Positions 1-12,795 of a stretch of 64,000 nucleotides of DNA are shown here, piece after piece. Origin of the DNA: Fistularia commersonii (lineage: Eukaryota; Chordata; Actinopteri; Syngnathiformes; Fistulariidae). Numbering within the stretch: the first letter of the stretch is position 1; every line of letters starts with the position of its first letter. The stretch is taken from NCBI GenBank assembly GCA_037954325.1, contig JBBMNZ010000021.1, positions 10,322,616 through 10,386,615 on the forward strand, given 5' to 3'. The notes under the pieces are model-generated. The model ran no database searches. It worked only from the letters and a program-made list of their open reading frames with translations, and was not told where the DNA came from. The position numbers and the translations under genes were made by a program.

Positions 1-1381
1 TCTTAAAGATATAAACAATAGTATGCACAAGACAAAATTAGGAAATATATATCTTCATCTAGGATGCACTTACAGTGAATTCTGGTAATAAAAAGTATCC
101 AAAGCATTGACCTTTCAAACCATCATCTATCATTTTCTTTCGGGGGCTGCCCCTTCTTTAGGCTAAAATAACTAAGAAGAAGAGCAAGTCTGTGCCATAT
201 CCCCCCTCCTAATTTTGCTATTACATCCTAGAGACATACCTTTATTAACTGCAAAACCTATGCCAAACTGATGAAAAGACAGACTGTTTGTCAGTTTTAA
301 GTCACTGGAAATCACTCCCTATTCTGCGCAAGCCATTGTACTTGCAGGGAGAGGAACAATTTATTTTAATTTTGAATTTGTTCTTTTTTTATACTGCTGC
401 AGGGTCACAGGGAGCTGCGAGTAATTGCAGCTAACTTTGTGTGAGAGGGTGGGTTCATTCTGGATCATTTGCCACGCAATTACAGCAGCACATATGTGCT
501 TGCATCATCCACTATGACATTTTACATTTTTCAGTTAAACTACTGTCTGATTTTGGTCTGTTGGCGGAAGCCATATAACCCAGAGATCTCACACAGGCAC
601 ACGTCAACCTTCCTGCTTCTCGCTGGTTATAATATTAGTCTGAAATATAATAAAGCAGAGTCCTGCTGCTTAGTTGATTATCGTTGGGTATTTTTACTGG
701 GCCAGATCCTACCCATAACCAATCCTACGTTTCAAATAGACACTCAGGAGTGCTCTTTGGTATCAGAATCAAAACTTAAGATATAATGTCATCATATCAA
801 AGCCCTCCACTTTGTATTTCCTAACATGTCATATGACAAATAAAAACTATATGTTTCAGATGCCATGTTTTTGTCATCAATATTAATAACATTACTGTCA
901 AGTTTATCAGATGGTTGAGCACAAACAAATCAATATGATGCTTTCTAATGGTTTTGTTGTGTAAACGTGCTATTTCGCATCTTGCGGGAATCTTGCACAC
1001 CTTCAGTCAGAGAATACATCTGTTTCAAGCACAAGGCGCGCATGCAGACCTGATCACATTGGGTCATTAGTTCCATTTCTGAGTCTAAAGATGGCTGAAT
1101 AGCAGAATGATTCATTACTTTAGCCCCACAGTGAGGGTCAGCAGTTGTCAGATGATACTAGCTCATCAGATACTTTTCAGACAAGAATTTAACAGTGTCT
1201 TCTGTTAAATCAGATTTTTCACATTTATTAACCTCCTCTCAATTATATAAAATGTGACACTGCTCTAATGTTCTGTTCTTTGGGAATGACACTGCTGTGG
1301 TTGCCAGAGAAAGATCAATATCAAGGCCGTGGTAGCAAATATTTTCAAATGAGGTGTGAAAAATTCTGTTCCCTATTTCAG
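1..1381. other. Upstream or first-intron sequence of serinc3; no coding exon seen
   Basis: AT-rich sequence ending in the acceptor (TTTCAG, to 1381) of the first visible serinc3 coding exon. SERINC genes begin with a very short coding exon of about 13 codons (MGA-type start). I looked for it here and did not find it, so it probably lies left of the window. The open frames at 469-786 and 1268-1582 show no recognisable protein; the second merely overlaps the real exon. Confidence 0.6.
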
Positions 1382-4300
1382 ATTCCGTGCCTGTGCAGCG
1401 GGGCTACATGTCTTATTTGCAGCTGCTGCCCCACTAGCAGGAACTCCACTGTAACCAGAATCATCTACGCTTCCATCCTGCTGCTGGGGACCATCGTGGC
1501 TTGCATCATGCTGTCACCGGGTGTTGATCAGCAGCTCAAAAGGGTATATGGCCTCTACAAAAATCACATGGGGCAATCCTAATACCTCATGGCTTTAGAT
1601 CTCCCAGCTCCTCAGTGAAATTTTCTCTTTTTTTTAGTGTATTTGGAGAGGTTAATTGAATTACAAAGATGATTAGAATAAATCAGGCTGGACTCACTTC
1701 CTCATGTTGACGTTATTATTGATCTCCATTGGGGAAATTCAAATGCCACCATAGCAGACCAGCATTTATTAGTATTTGAATTTTATGAGTAACATATATA
1801 TCAGTATATTGTGCGTGCCACAATCAAGTCTGAAGTTTTTATGGACATGATACTCCAGCTCCTTCTGTAACTCTAACCAGTTCTTTCATGTAATGAGAGG
1901 TTACATAAGGTGATTTCCTCATTGATACAGCTGTATGCCTGATGGCAGAAAGCGAAAGAGGTGTCTCTTCTCATTGCATTAGGTACATTTTAACTTTAGG
2001 TTACTCAGTCACCACCTCATTTCGAGGACTTAGCTTAATGTGATTTACAGTATGTCTGTCAGTTAGTTCCGAGGGTGAGAACACTTTTGTGTCCTGGGAA
2101 CTTTCTTCACAGCCAGTGGCTCAAAGTTAAACAGTCCTGTTTTCTAGCTGATTACAGAATATATAAATTAATAACGGGATAAGCAGCCGATGCCTCACAT
2201 GCAGTTTTATCCCTCAGGCAGGTACAATGTCATGAACAATAGCTAAAGCTGTTAAATGTAGCTGATGCTGCTGCACTGACTTCACATACTCCTCAGCTCC
2301 CAGATATATTTAGTGTTTGAGTAGGTGCTTCCTTGGGGAAGTTTGGGGAAAATGTGTTGTGGTAAGCTGTGCATTTGGCATTACAGACATTGCAAGATAT
2401 TATCTAAAACCCAGGAAGGAACTCAAGAGAAAAGGCGTGAATGACAGGCTCAATATCACTTAAAAAGATTGATATTTTATCTTCAAATCAGCAGGAAACA
2501 AGTCGATAATCAACAAGATCAGCAAGGAGTCGAATTAAACTCCTCATCATGCTGGGGACACACTGATTTCTTCTGTAGTGTATCTGACACATGACATACC
2601 ATGTTATGCCACCTTATGATCTCTGAGTTTGAACTGCAATATAGATTTCTAGAATTAATCTGGTACTAAATGCTATTTGTTAATGGAACAAATAGCCTGA
2701 ACCCCCAGTAATTATATAATACCAATAACCTTAGAATGTGTTTTTTTTATTGTTTTTGTTTGTTTGTTTGTTTGTTTGTTTGTTTTTCTGATCTATTAGT
2801 ATTGAACCAGAGGGTATCGTATCTACACAACTTGATGCTACACATGCGTCAGAAAAACACTGAAACACTTCAATTTTGTCATAGTTAATGAAGTTACTGG
2901 AGTGACGTTATTAACTATGAACATAACTAACATTCAGTATTTAGATTAGATATGATTTGTAGTGTCCCCTGAACATGTTTATTGTTTGAGAGGACTTCAG
3001 CTGTTGATCATTTTGAGCGCTGGTATGGATTAGAATGAGAAAAATTGTATTCAGAAACCAGGTTTCTGTATGAGTGTAGATCATGGTTATATCGTGTTAG
3101 GAAAATCACATGCTACACACATGCTACAACCCAAATAAATTGAATGTGTCTCCTGTATTATAAGGGATATTACGATTCAAATTTTACTAATTAATGAAAA
3201 CGTTAATTTCACTGACATTTTCAGGCCATCTCTTGACCACTTCACTAGTGATTGTTCTAAAAAAAGTTATTTTCCCCCAAATTACCAAATAAACATTATG
3301 CTTTATAAATATTTGGAAGGTGAAATTTTGCCATTTTCCTAACATTGCTATGATTTTGAAATAATTTAAACAAATCAACTGAGGAAATAAGTGACGTAGA
3401 TAAAGACGATGAAATTCTGCATTAAAGTTAGAAAAAAATCATCATTCTGTGTAACAGCTATACAACACTAGGAATATAAAGTTACATTTCATGGCATTGT
3501 TATTGTGCTATTAGAGAGTACTTTCAAAATGTGAACGGTGTCGTCCTGTGATATGCCATAGATCCCTGGTTTCTGTGAAGATGGGGCCGGCTCTTCTTTA
3601 CCTGGCTTGCAGGCCGATGTCAACTGTAAGATGTTTGTGGGCTATAAGGCAGTGTATCGTGTTTGCTTCGGCATGAGCATGTGGTTCTTGGGCTTTTCCA
3701 TCCTGATGCTCAACATAAAGAACAGCAGAGACCCCCGTGCTGCCATCCACAATGGGTAAGGCCATTCATTAAAACCAGCAATGTTTGAAAATCGTCTCTG
3801 TATCCTAGGTTTACTCCCTGTTTTAAATTCCCAAAGGCCTTTCAGTTAGAACAGATGGAAGGCGTCTCACCCATACAGTCACGGCCCCCTTGATTAAGAC
3901 TGAAAGAATCTTTCATGTTTTTTTAACACCAATATAATCAGTGGGATGCAGTGGTTAGCCCTGCCACCTCACCTGGTTTGATCCCAACAAGGGGCTTTTC
4001 TGTGTAGAGTCCTCATGTTCTCCCTGTGTCTGTATGGGTTTCCTCCATGGTTTACTTCCATGTTTTCGAGTTTCCCCCTACAATCCAAAAACACACAGTA
4101 GGTTAATTGGAGACCCTAAATCTCCCAGATGTGTGAATGAGAGAATGAATGGTTGTATGTCTCTATATGTGGCCCTATGTGAATAATCGATGATGAAAAC
4201 GAATAATATAATCAGTAATTGAAACTTGTCTACCCAAGAATATAAATACGATATCATAGACTATGCTAAGATGGCTGAGGAATATTCGGCTGCATATGCG

Positions 4301-4898
4301 GTGCAGTGTTTTTTAATCTTCAAAATTATGTAGTATCATATCTACATAATACATGTGCCTATTTAGCTGGAAGTTTTTATCCCCTGTGCATTCACTGCAC
4401 TGGTTTCAGAATCATGTGCAAATGCAAAATTTGATCACTTCACCTCGTTATGAATTAAAGCTTATCTCTTCCGTAACCTTGAATCATCTCACCCCACCAC
4501 TTTTTGTTTCGCTCTGTTAATTTATCTCCATATGAATTATTGGAACAACTTCATTCTGTCTCTTCAAGGCTTTTGTTATCTCTGACTTCTGTATTTTTTC
4601 ATTCAAAGAAGTCGTAGCCAGCACAGGCTATTTTTTTCCTCCTCATTAGCTGAAATTTGCTTCACAATCGTTATCTAGTGCAATGGCCCCCAACTTTTTT
4701 GTACCAGGGACCAGTTTTATGCATGAAAATCTTTCTGCTGGACGTTTAGAGGTATGGGAGTCCATATAATAAACAATTACATTTTATATTAGGCAATTAC
4801 AATAAGGCAGTAAGGCAAAGGCAGAAACAGTTGTTTTTCAAAATGAGATCAGGAAGGTTTAATGAAAATACTATAATTGGATAATTTGTACCAAGAAA

Positions 4899-4952
<54 letters not shown>

Positions 4953-7900
4953 ACCCCTTTGGGAACCTTTGGGAAGGCTCACCTGGGATAAAGTTTCAAA
5001 CAGACAATGAAATATTGACCTTTTTTTTCTAGCTTTTGGTTCTTCAAAGTGGCGGCCTTGATTGGAATCACAGCAGGTGCCTTTTACATTCCGGATGGGC
5101 GTTTTAATTACAGTAAGAATTTAAATTCTCAAGGAACTGATACAGAATGCAATGTGATAATGGAATGATTGATTGACTGGCCTGTCTGTCTGCACTGCTG
5201 CAGTCTGGTTTGTTGTAGGCCTTGTCGGCGCCTTCTTCTTCATCATAATCCAGCTGGTTCTCCTGGTGGATTTTGCCCACTCCTTGAATGAGTCATGGGT
5301 GGAGAGAATGGAGATGGGGAACTCCAGGGGCTGGTATGCAGGTGAGTGACGACCGACTGTTCTCTACTGAAAACATCATGTTGAAAAAAATTGATACAAC
5401 TGCTAGACATTTAAATGTGCCTGTGACATATAAACACAAACAAAAGAAAATACAGAAATACAGAACTAATAACATTTATAGAGGGTCGAGAAGACTTACG
5501 ATGAATAGAAGCCACAATTGTAGAAGGTTTCAATATAACATGTGTGTGTCTTGTGTTTCCAGCTCTGGTAACCGTCACTGTCGTAAACTACATGCTGTCA
5601 ATCGTCGCCGTTGTGTTGTTCTTCGTCTTCTACACAAGGCCTGACGGATGTGCCATCAACAAGTTCTTCATCAGCTTCAACATGCTGTTCTGCATTGTGG
5701 CTTCTGTAGTCTCTATTCTGCACAAAGTTCAGGTACATCTTTCAGGTGACATGAAATGAAAATCAGGTAAAGAACTAGATTATATCAGTCATTATTAAAG
5801 GAGACAATTTGATACAACGGCAAACAAAAAAGCTGTGCATTTGTCCTCATAAAGAGAGCAACAAAAACTATGAAGTAAAAAACCAGGAACATTAAATCAA
5901 GGCTTGGATTCTGAAACTAAAACCAAAATGATTGACAAACCATTTATGGGGCAGCTTCTCTAAATGCAAAACTAAAAATGTGTGGCTTAAGTTCCCCTAG
6001 AAAAGTAACAATTTGTGGGAAACTCCCTTGATAGTTACTCCACAGAAGCTTCCCCAACATCAACATCAAGTTAAGATCAGACATCCCAAAATTAGATCAG
6101 ATCCCTGAAACACAAAGCACCCCAATGTTGTTACATTAGCTTGTAGACACAAACAAATTATAAAAATCTGCCTAATGGCATCCCAACATGTGTGTTTTTC
6201 AGTGTTATATCGTTGAACTGCAGAGTTCTGAGGGAACCGTCGTTCACAAATACCTTCTGTGCTCTTTGTACTTGACCTTGTAAACACCTGTCTAGAGGGA
6301 CGTTCCACTTGTGTGTCCTTCCGCATAGGGAGGGAGAAGTCAGTCCACACTGATAATGAAACACTGATAATGGCTGAAAATAACCCAAAGAATATAGTAC
6401 CTTTGAATTTTGAAGAAATAACTATGAAATTATCAAACATTTCATCCAAAACAGTTAATCCAAGTGTGTGTGATTGCGGCATCAGACTCAGTCTCAGTGT
6501 GAGGACAGACTCAGTATCTCAAGGTAAAACCAAATAGCATTAGAAGAACAACTTCATTCCACAGACTCCGAACAAGGACCCAAAACTGCAGTCTTTTTCT
6601 CAAGCTCCCCTCTCCTATCTATGTTGCACTGTGAATGTTATTGTTATTTTTTACTCAATTCTTGGGTTGCTGTATTGGTGCTTTCTTGCCAGTAACATCA
6701 TTATGTAACATGTTTGTCATCTTTGATATTCTCATTGGCATTTTCAGAGGATTTCAATGTTTTAGTTACATTCTTTTCAGTGTCTTGGTAATTAATTTTC
6801 CAACCCTGTATAAAGAGCCCTATTTTTGAAGGTAATGTTACAGATTTTGAAACGCAATTCATGCTTATAAACCTACCATTATAATCATCATTGTTCATTA
6901 AAAAACATACATTTGCTACATTTTAGTAAAAAGAAAATGGTTATTATGGTTAATAATAACCTTCTTTCATCATATTAATGTCTGGATTTTTAAGAATTAT
7001 CATCTTTTGAATACTAAATATTTAGGACAAGTAAAGTTATTACAAATAACTTAAAAAATGATAAATAATGATAAATACAAATTCAGTACACTTTGACATA
7101 CACCCCGGTTCTACTACCATATTTTGTGGACCATAAGGCGCACCGCATTATAAGGTGTAATATCAATGAACGGGTCTATTTTCATACATAAGGTGCACCG
7201 CATTATAAGGCGCATGATAAAACATATGGTATACAAAGCGAAACAGAACAGTCAGTTTAGTCGAACTTAAATCAACTCATTCACAATAACTCACAGTTGT
7301 AACAAATATAGAAACTCTTTTTGGTCTTCTTTACTTGGGGTTGTTAATCTGCTTACTTCCTCCACTTCTGTGCCATTGATTAATTAATGTTGAATTCTTT
7401 CACAGCTGCTCTATTCGCATGATCTATAGTGTTACTGATAGCCTTGAGTTTGAATTGCGCTTTGCAAGCATTTCCCTGAACAGATACCATTTTTGGGAAT
7501 CCTCATACACACAAATGTACATTAATCTTATGTTGAAGCACAGTACGTACCGGTATTACTAAAAGTGGCGGAGGTAAGCGTACTCCGTACTTATCTCTGA
7601 TTTGTTTATCATTGCCAGCGATAGCAGACACCTGAAGTGTGAGCACTTCAGGTGTCTGCACTACATAATTAGTTCTACATAATTAGTTATCTAACATCGT
7701 CAACCCATATTCAACCAAGGACCCACTATAACACAATGTCTCTGTGTCAATTGGGAATGGTCCAACAATCAATCAAGCGAAACATTATGACAGATTTTTG
7801 AGCAGTGTACCACATAAAATTGGTTTGAGGTCAGTAAACGCAACAAGAATTCATACATAAGGCGCACCAGGTTCTAAGGCACATGGAAAATTTTTGAGAA

Positions 7901-10499
7901 AATGTAAACATTTTAAGAGCGCCTTATAGTACTAAAAAATATGGTAAAAGCTCATTTTTTCATATATACCTACCAGTCGCCAGTTGTTCACAGGATCACA
8001 GATAGAAACATACAACCATTCACTCTCATTCACACATCTGGGCAATTTACCATCTTAAGTTTACATTTACTGCATGTTTTTGGATTGTAGGAAGAAATCC
8101 CAGTGCTACCATGTAGCTGCTATTTTGAGCTATATATCATTATCTTCAGCTTGCCCTAGATGCATTTCAAATATAATATTTAAATATTAAATACAAATTA
8201 CAATACCACTTTAACAGTTTAACATACAAGGTGGCTCTGTGTGTCCTAGGAGTCTCAGCCGCGCTCGGGCCTGTTGCAGTCTTCCATCATCACCCTTCAC
8301 ACCATGTTTCTGACCTGGTCCGCCATGACCAATGAGCCAGGTGTGTCAGCTTTGTATCAAACAGGGTTCCAAACACCTGCAATGGAGACAGATCTCGACA
8401 TTATTAAAAAAAATGAAATGAAAACTTTTTTAAATGTATTAAAATTCATAAGACAATAAACTAGAAATTACCTAAAACTACATATGAAATCATAGTCCTT
8501 TAACACTTTCCCTCAGACCAAACCTGTAATCCCAGCCTGCTGAGCATATTCCAGCAGATTGCTGCACCGACACAGACCCCTCTTGAGATCAACAACCAGA
8601 CAGCGGTGATCATCCTGGGCACGGAAGAGCCTGTCCTGACCGCGCCGTACCTGCAGTGGTGGGACCCGCAAAGCATCGTGGGCCTCGCCATATTTGTCTT
8701 GTGCATCATCTACTCAAGGTAAGAACCATCTCACCATCCTCCTGGGATCAGAAGGAAATATTTCCACATTATTGAAGGAAATACACAATTTTAATTCAAG
8801 CATCTGCAGGAGAACAGAGCACGTTCATTAGACTTCACCAGAAGGTGAACAATATTTCAGCACATCCCATCTTATACATGTTTTCAAATATAAAAGCTGT
8901 GAAAAACTAGAAATGCATTTGATATCTGAGCTTGGCGTAATCATGTTAATGACTGCTGTCATGTGTCTCCTGCACTCCAAACATGTGACGTTTCTGTGAT
9001 TTAAATCCCCGAACTCGGGCCTTGTAACAGAGATAATTCACTTATTTTGCGCTCATGGGAATCACAGGATCTCTCCTCTGTTCCGCTCTGCTAGAGGCTA
9101 AAACACATCACATGCTCACATCACGATATATTATGATGCGACAAAAGCATCAACTTGTTCTGTTCTGTTCGTGTCCAAAGCTCCTATTTTAATAGTGAAC
9201 GTTACCCCACCTGGAAGATCTCTGTCTCACCTCTGCTGTTCTATTTTAGAGCATGTTTGTATATTCCCAACTGTCGGCTGCAAGGCCTGAAACTAACATC
9301 AGCTGACTCAAGGAACTGGCTGCACTCCCATCTGCACGTGTCATCTGACTTCTCACAACAGCTACCATGCTGGGCCCCAGCAAGAGATGGAGGGCAGTCC
9401 TCCACCTTTCCTCACGAAAAGTGGCCGAGAACACTAACCCATAGTCCTGTATCTTGTCAGTATCCGTTCGTCCAGCACCAGCCAGGTGAACAAGCTGACC
9501 ATGGCCTCCAAAGACTCGGCCATCCTGGCAGAAGGTGGGAGCAGCCTGGACTCATCGGAGGAGTCCACAGGGCCCAGGAGGGTGAGGGACAACGAGCAGG
9601 ATCTGGTCCAGTACAGCTACACCGGCTTCCATTTCATGCTTTTCCTAGCTTCTCTCTACATCATGATGACCCTCACCAGTTGGTACAGGTTAGTTACACA
9701 CGCATACACAAACACACATACACACAAACAACTTTTCGTTCCACTAAGTGTTGTGGAATTTTTGGAGGCTTCTTTAAGAAAGCTAATGAATAACAAAGAA
9801 TGGTCAGAATGGTCTTATGGATGTTTATTTTGAGGTCCCAAAAGTCATGCAGAGCACAGAGTAGGAGAGTACGAAGAACACAGGACGGAACTGGGTTTTT
9901 TAATGCATAGAGAGGAGGCACCGTCCTGGAGCTCAAGTCCTATTGGTTGGAGGTGGGCTTGTATGATTACTTGGTTGTATGCAAGAGAGAGAAGAACATC
10001 AACAACGGTTGATTAAGAGACGGACTTTGTTCATCAAGTCTGAGTACATGCTACATTTTTGACATATCAGTCCTGCTCATGAAAGCGCCACATGCTCAGT
10101 ACTTTTTCACTGAGGATATATTTTTCCACCGGGAATAGGATATTTTCTACAGCACAGACATTGGAACAGATAAGAAAGCAGTTTCACACAGAACAGTAAA
10201 GTTACATTTCTATTAAATATTTTCACAACACTACAATATAAGTGATCACACAGGGATACTTTGGCTTAGGCTTAAAATACCACCTAATTCAGCCAGGTTT
10301 GTTTAAATAACAAAAAAAAGATAGCGGGGTTCTGTAAAGCGGACGTGTTTTGTTTCCTCTCAGCCCAGACGCCGACTATACCATCACCAGCAAGTGGCCT
10401 GCTGTCTGGGTGAAGATCACTTCCAGCTGGCTCTGCCTGGCCCTCTACATCTGGACCCTGATGGCCCCCATAATCCTCACCAACCGAGACTTCAGCTGA
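1382..10499 (+). CDS. serinc3: Serine incorporator 3 (SERINC3-like), 5'-partial, nine exons visible
   Basis: Multi-pass membrane protein of the SERINC (TDE1/TMS) family, linked to serine incorporation into membrane lipids and, in mammals, to antiviral restriction. Exons: 1382-1543, 3562-3755, 5033-5112, 5204-5341, 5563-5732, 8250-8340, 8517-8718, 9461-9688, 10364-10499. All joins use GT-AG and keep frame, giving 466 codons plus a missing first exon of about 13 (human SERINC3 has 473 residues). Family landmarks in order: PCLCSGATC and CSCCP with an NST glycosylation site, a PGFCEDG loop, VGYKAVYR, an HNGFWFFK helix, a QLVLLVDFAHS helix, FYTRPDGC, MFLTWSAMTNEP, YSYTGFHF, MMTLTSWY and the conserved end TNRDFS. 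The acidic cytosolic loop (SSLDSSEEST) and C-terminal part resemble SERINC3 more than SERINC2, but the paralogue call is from memory of the family. The 3' neighbour tp53rk converges on it. Confidence 0.93.
1544..3561 (+). other. serinc3 intron between first two visible exons
   Basis: About 2 kb of AT-rich intron. Apart from a short GTTT run I see no coding exon, transposon or RNA gene in it. Confidence 0.6.
2756..2787. repeat. (GTTT)n microsatellite
   Basis: About eight tandem GTTT units directly after a T-rich stretch in a serinc3 intron. Confidence 0.85.
3938..4195 (+). mobile_element. tRNA-derived SINE relic (fish type)
   Basis: The head resembles a degenerate tRNA (GCAGTGGTTAGC A-box-like, GGTTTGATCCC B-box-like). 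It is followed by the body typical of teleost SINEs: 'GTTCTCCCTGTGTCTG', 'GGGTTTCCTCC', 'CAATCCAAAAACA', 'GGTTAATTGGAGACCCTAAA', then 'GTGTGAATGAGAGAATGAATGG'. It lies inside a serinc3 intron in sense orientation. Family name not assigned. Confidence 0.7.
4680..4760 (+). mobile_element. hAT-like terminal fragment
   Basis: The stretch reads 'CAATGGCCCCCAAC' followed by 'TACCAGGGACCAGTTTT', close to the 'CAGTGGTCCCCAACC...GGGACCGGTTT' ends of vertebrate hAT elements. No second terminus was found, so this is a fragment. Confidence 0.4.
4902..4949. repeat. (GT)24 microsatellite
   Basis: Uninterrupted GT run in a serinc3 intron. It also creates a false HTHTHT reading frame on the minus strand. 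Confidence 0.97.
7115..7946. mobile_element. Non-autonomous TIR element with 'ATAAGGCGC' ends
   Basis: The left end reads TACCATATTTTGTGGACCAT then AAGGCGCACC. The right end, reverse-complemented, reads TACCATATTTTTTAGTACTAT then AAGGCGC. The same AAGGCGCACC motif recurs as a subterminal copy on both sides. TA dinucleotides at both borders fit Tc1/mariner/pogo insertion. The 0.6-kb interior shows no transposase frame but contains a perfect hairpin at 7624-7659. Confidence 0.75.
7624..7659. repeat. Perfect 16-bp inverted repeat with 4-base loop
   Basis: GCAGACACCTGAAGTG, then TGAG, then its exact reverse complement. A 14-base direct duplication (CTACATAATTAGTT twice) follows at once. Both lie inside the TIR element. 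Confidence 0.95.
7985..8110 (-). mobile_element. Antisense copy of the fish SINE body
   Basis: Read on the minus strand, it has the same blocks as the element at 3938: 'ACAATCCAAAAACATGCAG', then a degenerate 'AATTGCCCAGATGTGTGAATG' region and a 'GAATGGTTGTATG' tail. It lies 140 bases upstream of a serinc3 acceptor. Confidence 0.65.
8719..10363 (+). other. Last two serinc3 introns
   Basis: Introns 8719-9460 and 9689-10363 flank the exon at 9461-9688. I see no repeat or RNA gene in either. Long open frames across 9155-9833 arise because the real exon is open in several frames. Confidence 0.6.
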
Positions 10500-11490
10500 T
10501 CCTCCACCTTCTACTGAACACCAGCTACGTGCCAAATGGAGTCAAAGTACACATTCCTCTTCAGCAGCGAGCAGATCTAGGTGCCATGATGGACGCTATT
10601 TGCAGCAGGCGTTTCACAGAACATCAGTAGCAGTTGCTATGATGTTTGAGAAAAAGGATGAGGCATAAAAGGAGGACCTGAGATTTTGACAGGCTCTTAC
10701 ACCTGCTGAATGAATTAATTTGCTGCGACTCCTTCCTTTCACTCCAATTTAGAACCATTTGTCATTCCAGTTAGGGCTCGGCAGCCTTTCCTTGTAGAGC
10801 ATATGTTCATTGTCTCATAATTGTTTTTTCTTTCTTTTATCAAACTCCTTTCAATCATTCAAGTTTCATTTAAAGAACCTTTCCCATTGCTTTTTACCCT
10901 CTGATCATTTTTTTATGTTTAACCATAGCCGTCAAAGAGCTGATGTAATGCACTTCTGCTCCCCATGTGCTGTAAAACATGTTTTGGACCAGAAGAATCA
11001 TCTCATGCTGTCAAAGCCGCAATTAGGCCGAGGATGATAAATGTCGTTTATATGTGAAAACAAGGACCAGCTTGGCCTTGTGTGTGTGTTTGAACTGCAG
11101 ACACACCCAAGCAGAAAGTTTGTTTTAATTGGCATCACCCATGTGACTGTAAAGAGTAGCTTTATCATTGACTGATATTGTTAAAGACTGTCTTAAGATG
11201 CGACAGCAGCATGTGCCTTCTAACAGCAGGACTTGTGGAGTTACTGTACGTGATAAGCGGCCGCCACCATGTTTCATTCGTCTCAACAGTTTTTCAAATC
11301 GAGCAATTCTTTCATGTTTACAGTATAAACACGACAGCCAGAGTGAATCAGTTTCAAATGCATGTTACAGGTATTGTACTGAATTGCGTGCGTTAATCTG
11401 TGGGCTCTTTCTTTTTTTTGAACGTGCCCAGGGCCTTCTGGCAGGCCAACTGCTGAAATGGACATCGCAAAACAATAAAGTTTTTACATA
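10500..11490 (+). other. serinc3 3' UTR with AATAAA at 11474-11479
   Basis: After the TGA at 10497-10499, about 980 bases of non-coding sequence lead to 'CAATAAAGTTTTT', a typical poly(A) signal context and the first convincing one downstream. Confidence 0.6.
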
Positions 11491-12664
11491 AATCTTTCTC
11501 ATCTGGCACTGACAGCGGTGATGCATCTGAGCCTGTCTCATTCATATGACGGCCCATTTTGGTCTCTGTCTCACCTGGGCCTTCAAACATTTTAACGCCC
11601 ATTTCTATTTTTCTTGGAATCGGAGTCCAAACACCCAAGTTCACAACATTTCCCTGCTTTCTTCAGCCTCATACAGTGCATGTGGAAACGTGGGCTGTTT
11701 TCTAGAGTGTGTTGAAATCCTTTATGATGCTATCACACACAAATGTCTAGAAGTGCAAGCAACATAAAAAAAGGACATGGACTATAGAAGAATGTGGGAA
11801 AATAAATAGAGCGCCTAGAGGCTATTAATAGAAACATCCATGCATCTTTCCAAGGCTACTCACAGCCTCCTTGTAAACACAAGGCATCAATAGTTACTGC
11901 ACTCGATGTTTGATGAGTTTGAGTTGTTTAAATGCTTGCAAATGGAAGTTCACCTGAAACACACTCCGGTTTTGCAGTTTATCTTCTCACAGAAAGATTG
12001 ACCTGCAACTGCATGGATTTCAAGGGTTGCCGCCGCACCTGAAATTATGGAAGTTTATCAATAGTCACTCTGAGAAATGTGTAAAAATTGAAACTCACAT
12101 CAGGTATTGATCTGGTGCAGAATGTGCTGGAATGTTCTGGGTACCTGTTTCAGGGTGAAGAAACAATAGAATATTTAAATATGAGGTAAAACCAAATTCA
12201 AAAATCATTTTGTAATGACACTAAATTGAAAGAAATTAATAGAAAAAAGATAAACACGGGCTGAAAAAGGAGAATTAGTGCTCAAAAATGAATGTCAAAC
12301 ATAACCATTCATCTTAAAATCAGAATATATTTTAAAAAAGGAACAAGGGCTTCTTTAACAATTATTAATCTATTAAGATAAATGATAATTAAAAATTAAT
12401 CTTAAAAATCTATATTCTCTGAATTGTGTCAAATTACAGAAAAATCAATAAATCATTAAAAAATCCATGCCAAATTATTTTCAAAATGTCTATGAAAAAG
12501 CACATTGAAATGACCAAGAAATACCATGGGAGAGAAAAAAAACAAAACGATGACAATTAACAAAATAAAAGAAACAAAAAAAAAAGAAAATCAGTGAGCG
12601 AAAATTAGGCATGAGACAGATCATAAATTCACCAGGATGCCATGTAGACAAACATTCAAAATTC
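11491..12664. other. Spacer between convergent serinc3 and tp53rk
   Basis: About 1.2 kb separates the two predicted poly(A) signals. It is AT-rich from 12180 on. No gene or recognisable repeat seen. Confidence 0.55.
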
Positions 12665-12670
12665 TTTATT
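12665..12670 (-). terminator. Poly(A) signal of tp53rk
   Basis: AATAAA on the minus strand (context CAATAAAGAAT), about 125 bases past the tp53rk stop. Confidence 0.55.
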
Positions 12671-12795
12671 GTCTTGAGGATTCATTACAAAGAGAGAATT
12701 TTTTTCTGCATATTTAGAAAAACACATTCTGTGTTTTGAGGGGTGACCATAGAAACAAAGGGTTTCAAGTACATCTGGCTCCAGAGGGCCAAGGG

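Larger units (their letters stand above)
5733..8249 (+). other. Large serinc3 intron carrying two mobile-element relics
   Basis: A 2.5-kb intron. The first 1.3 kb is AT-rich; small open frames on both strands near 6066-6537 show no family resemblance. The rest holds a TIR element (7115-7946) and an antisense SINE (7985-8110) ending about 140 bases before the next acceptor. Confidence 0.7.

Noticed and set aside
9155..9833. 212- and 115-codon frames on the plus strand
   Set aside because: They overlap the serinc3 exon 9461-9688. Only the 9486 frame is the real one, and it ends where the intron begins; the long frame is out of phase with the protein.
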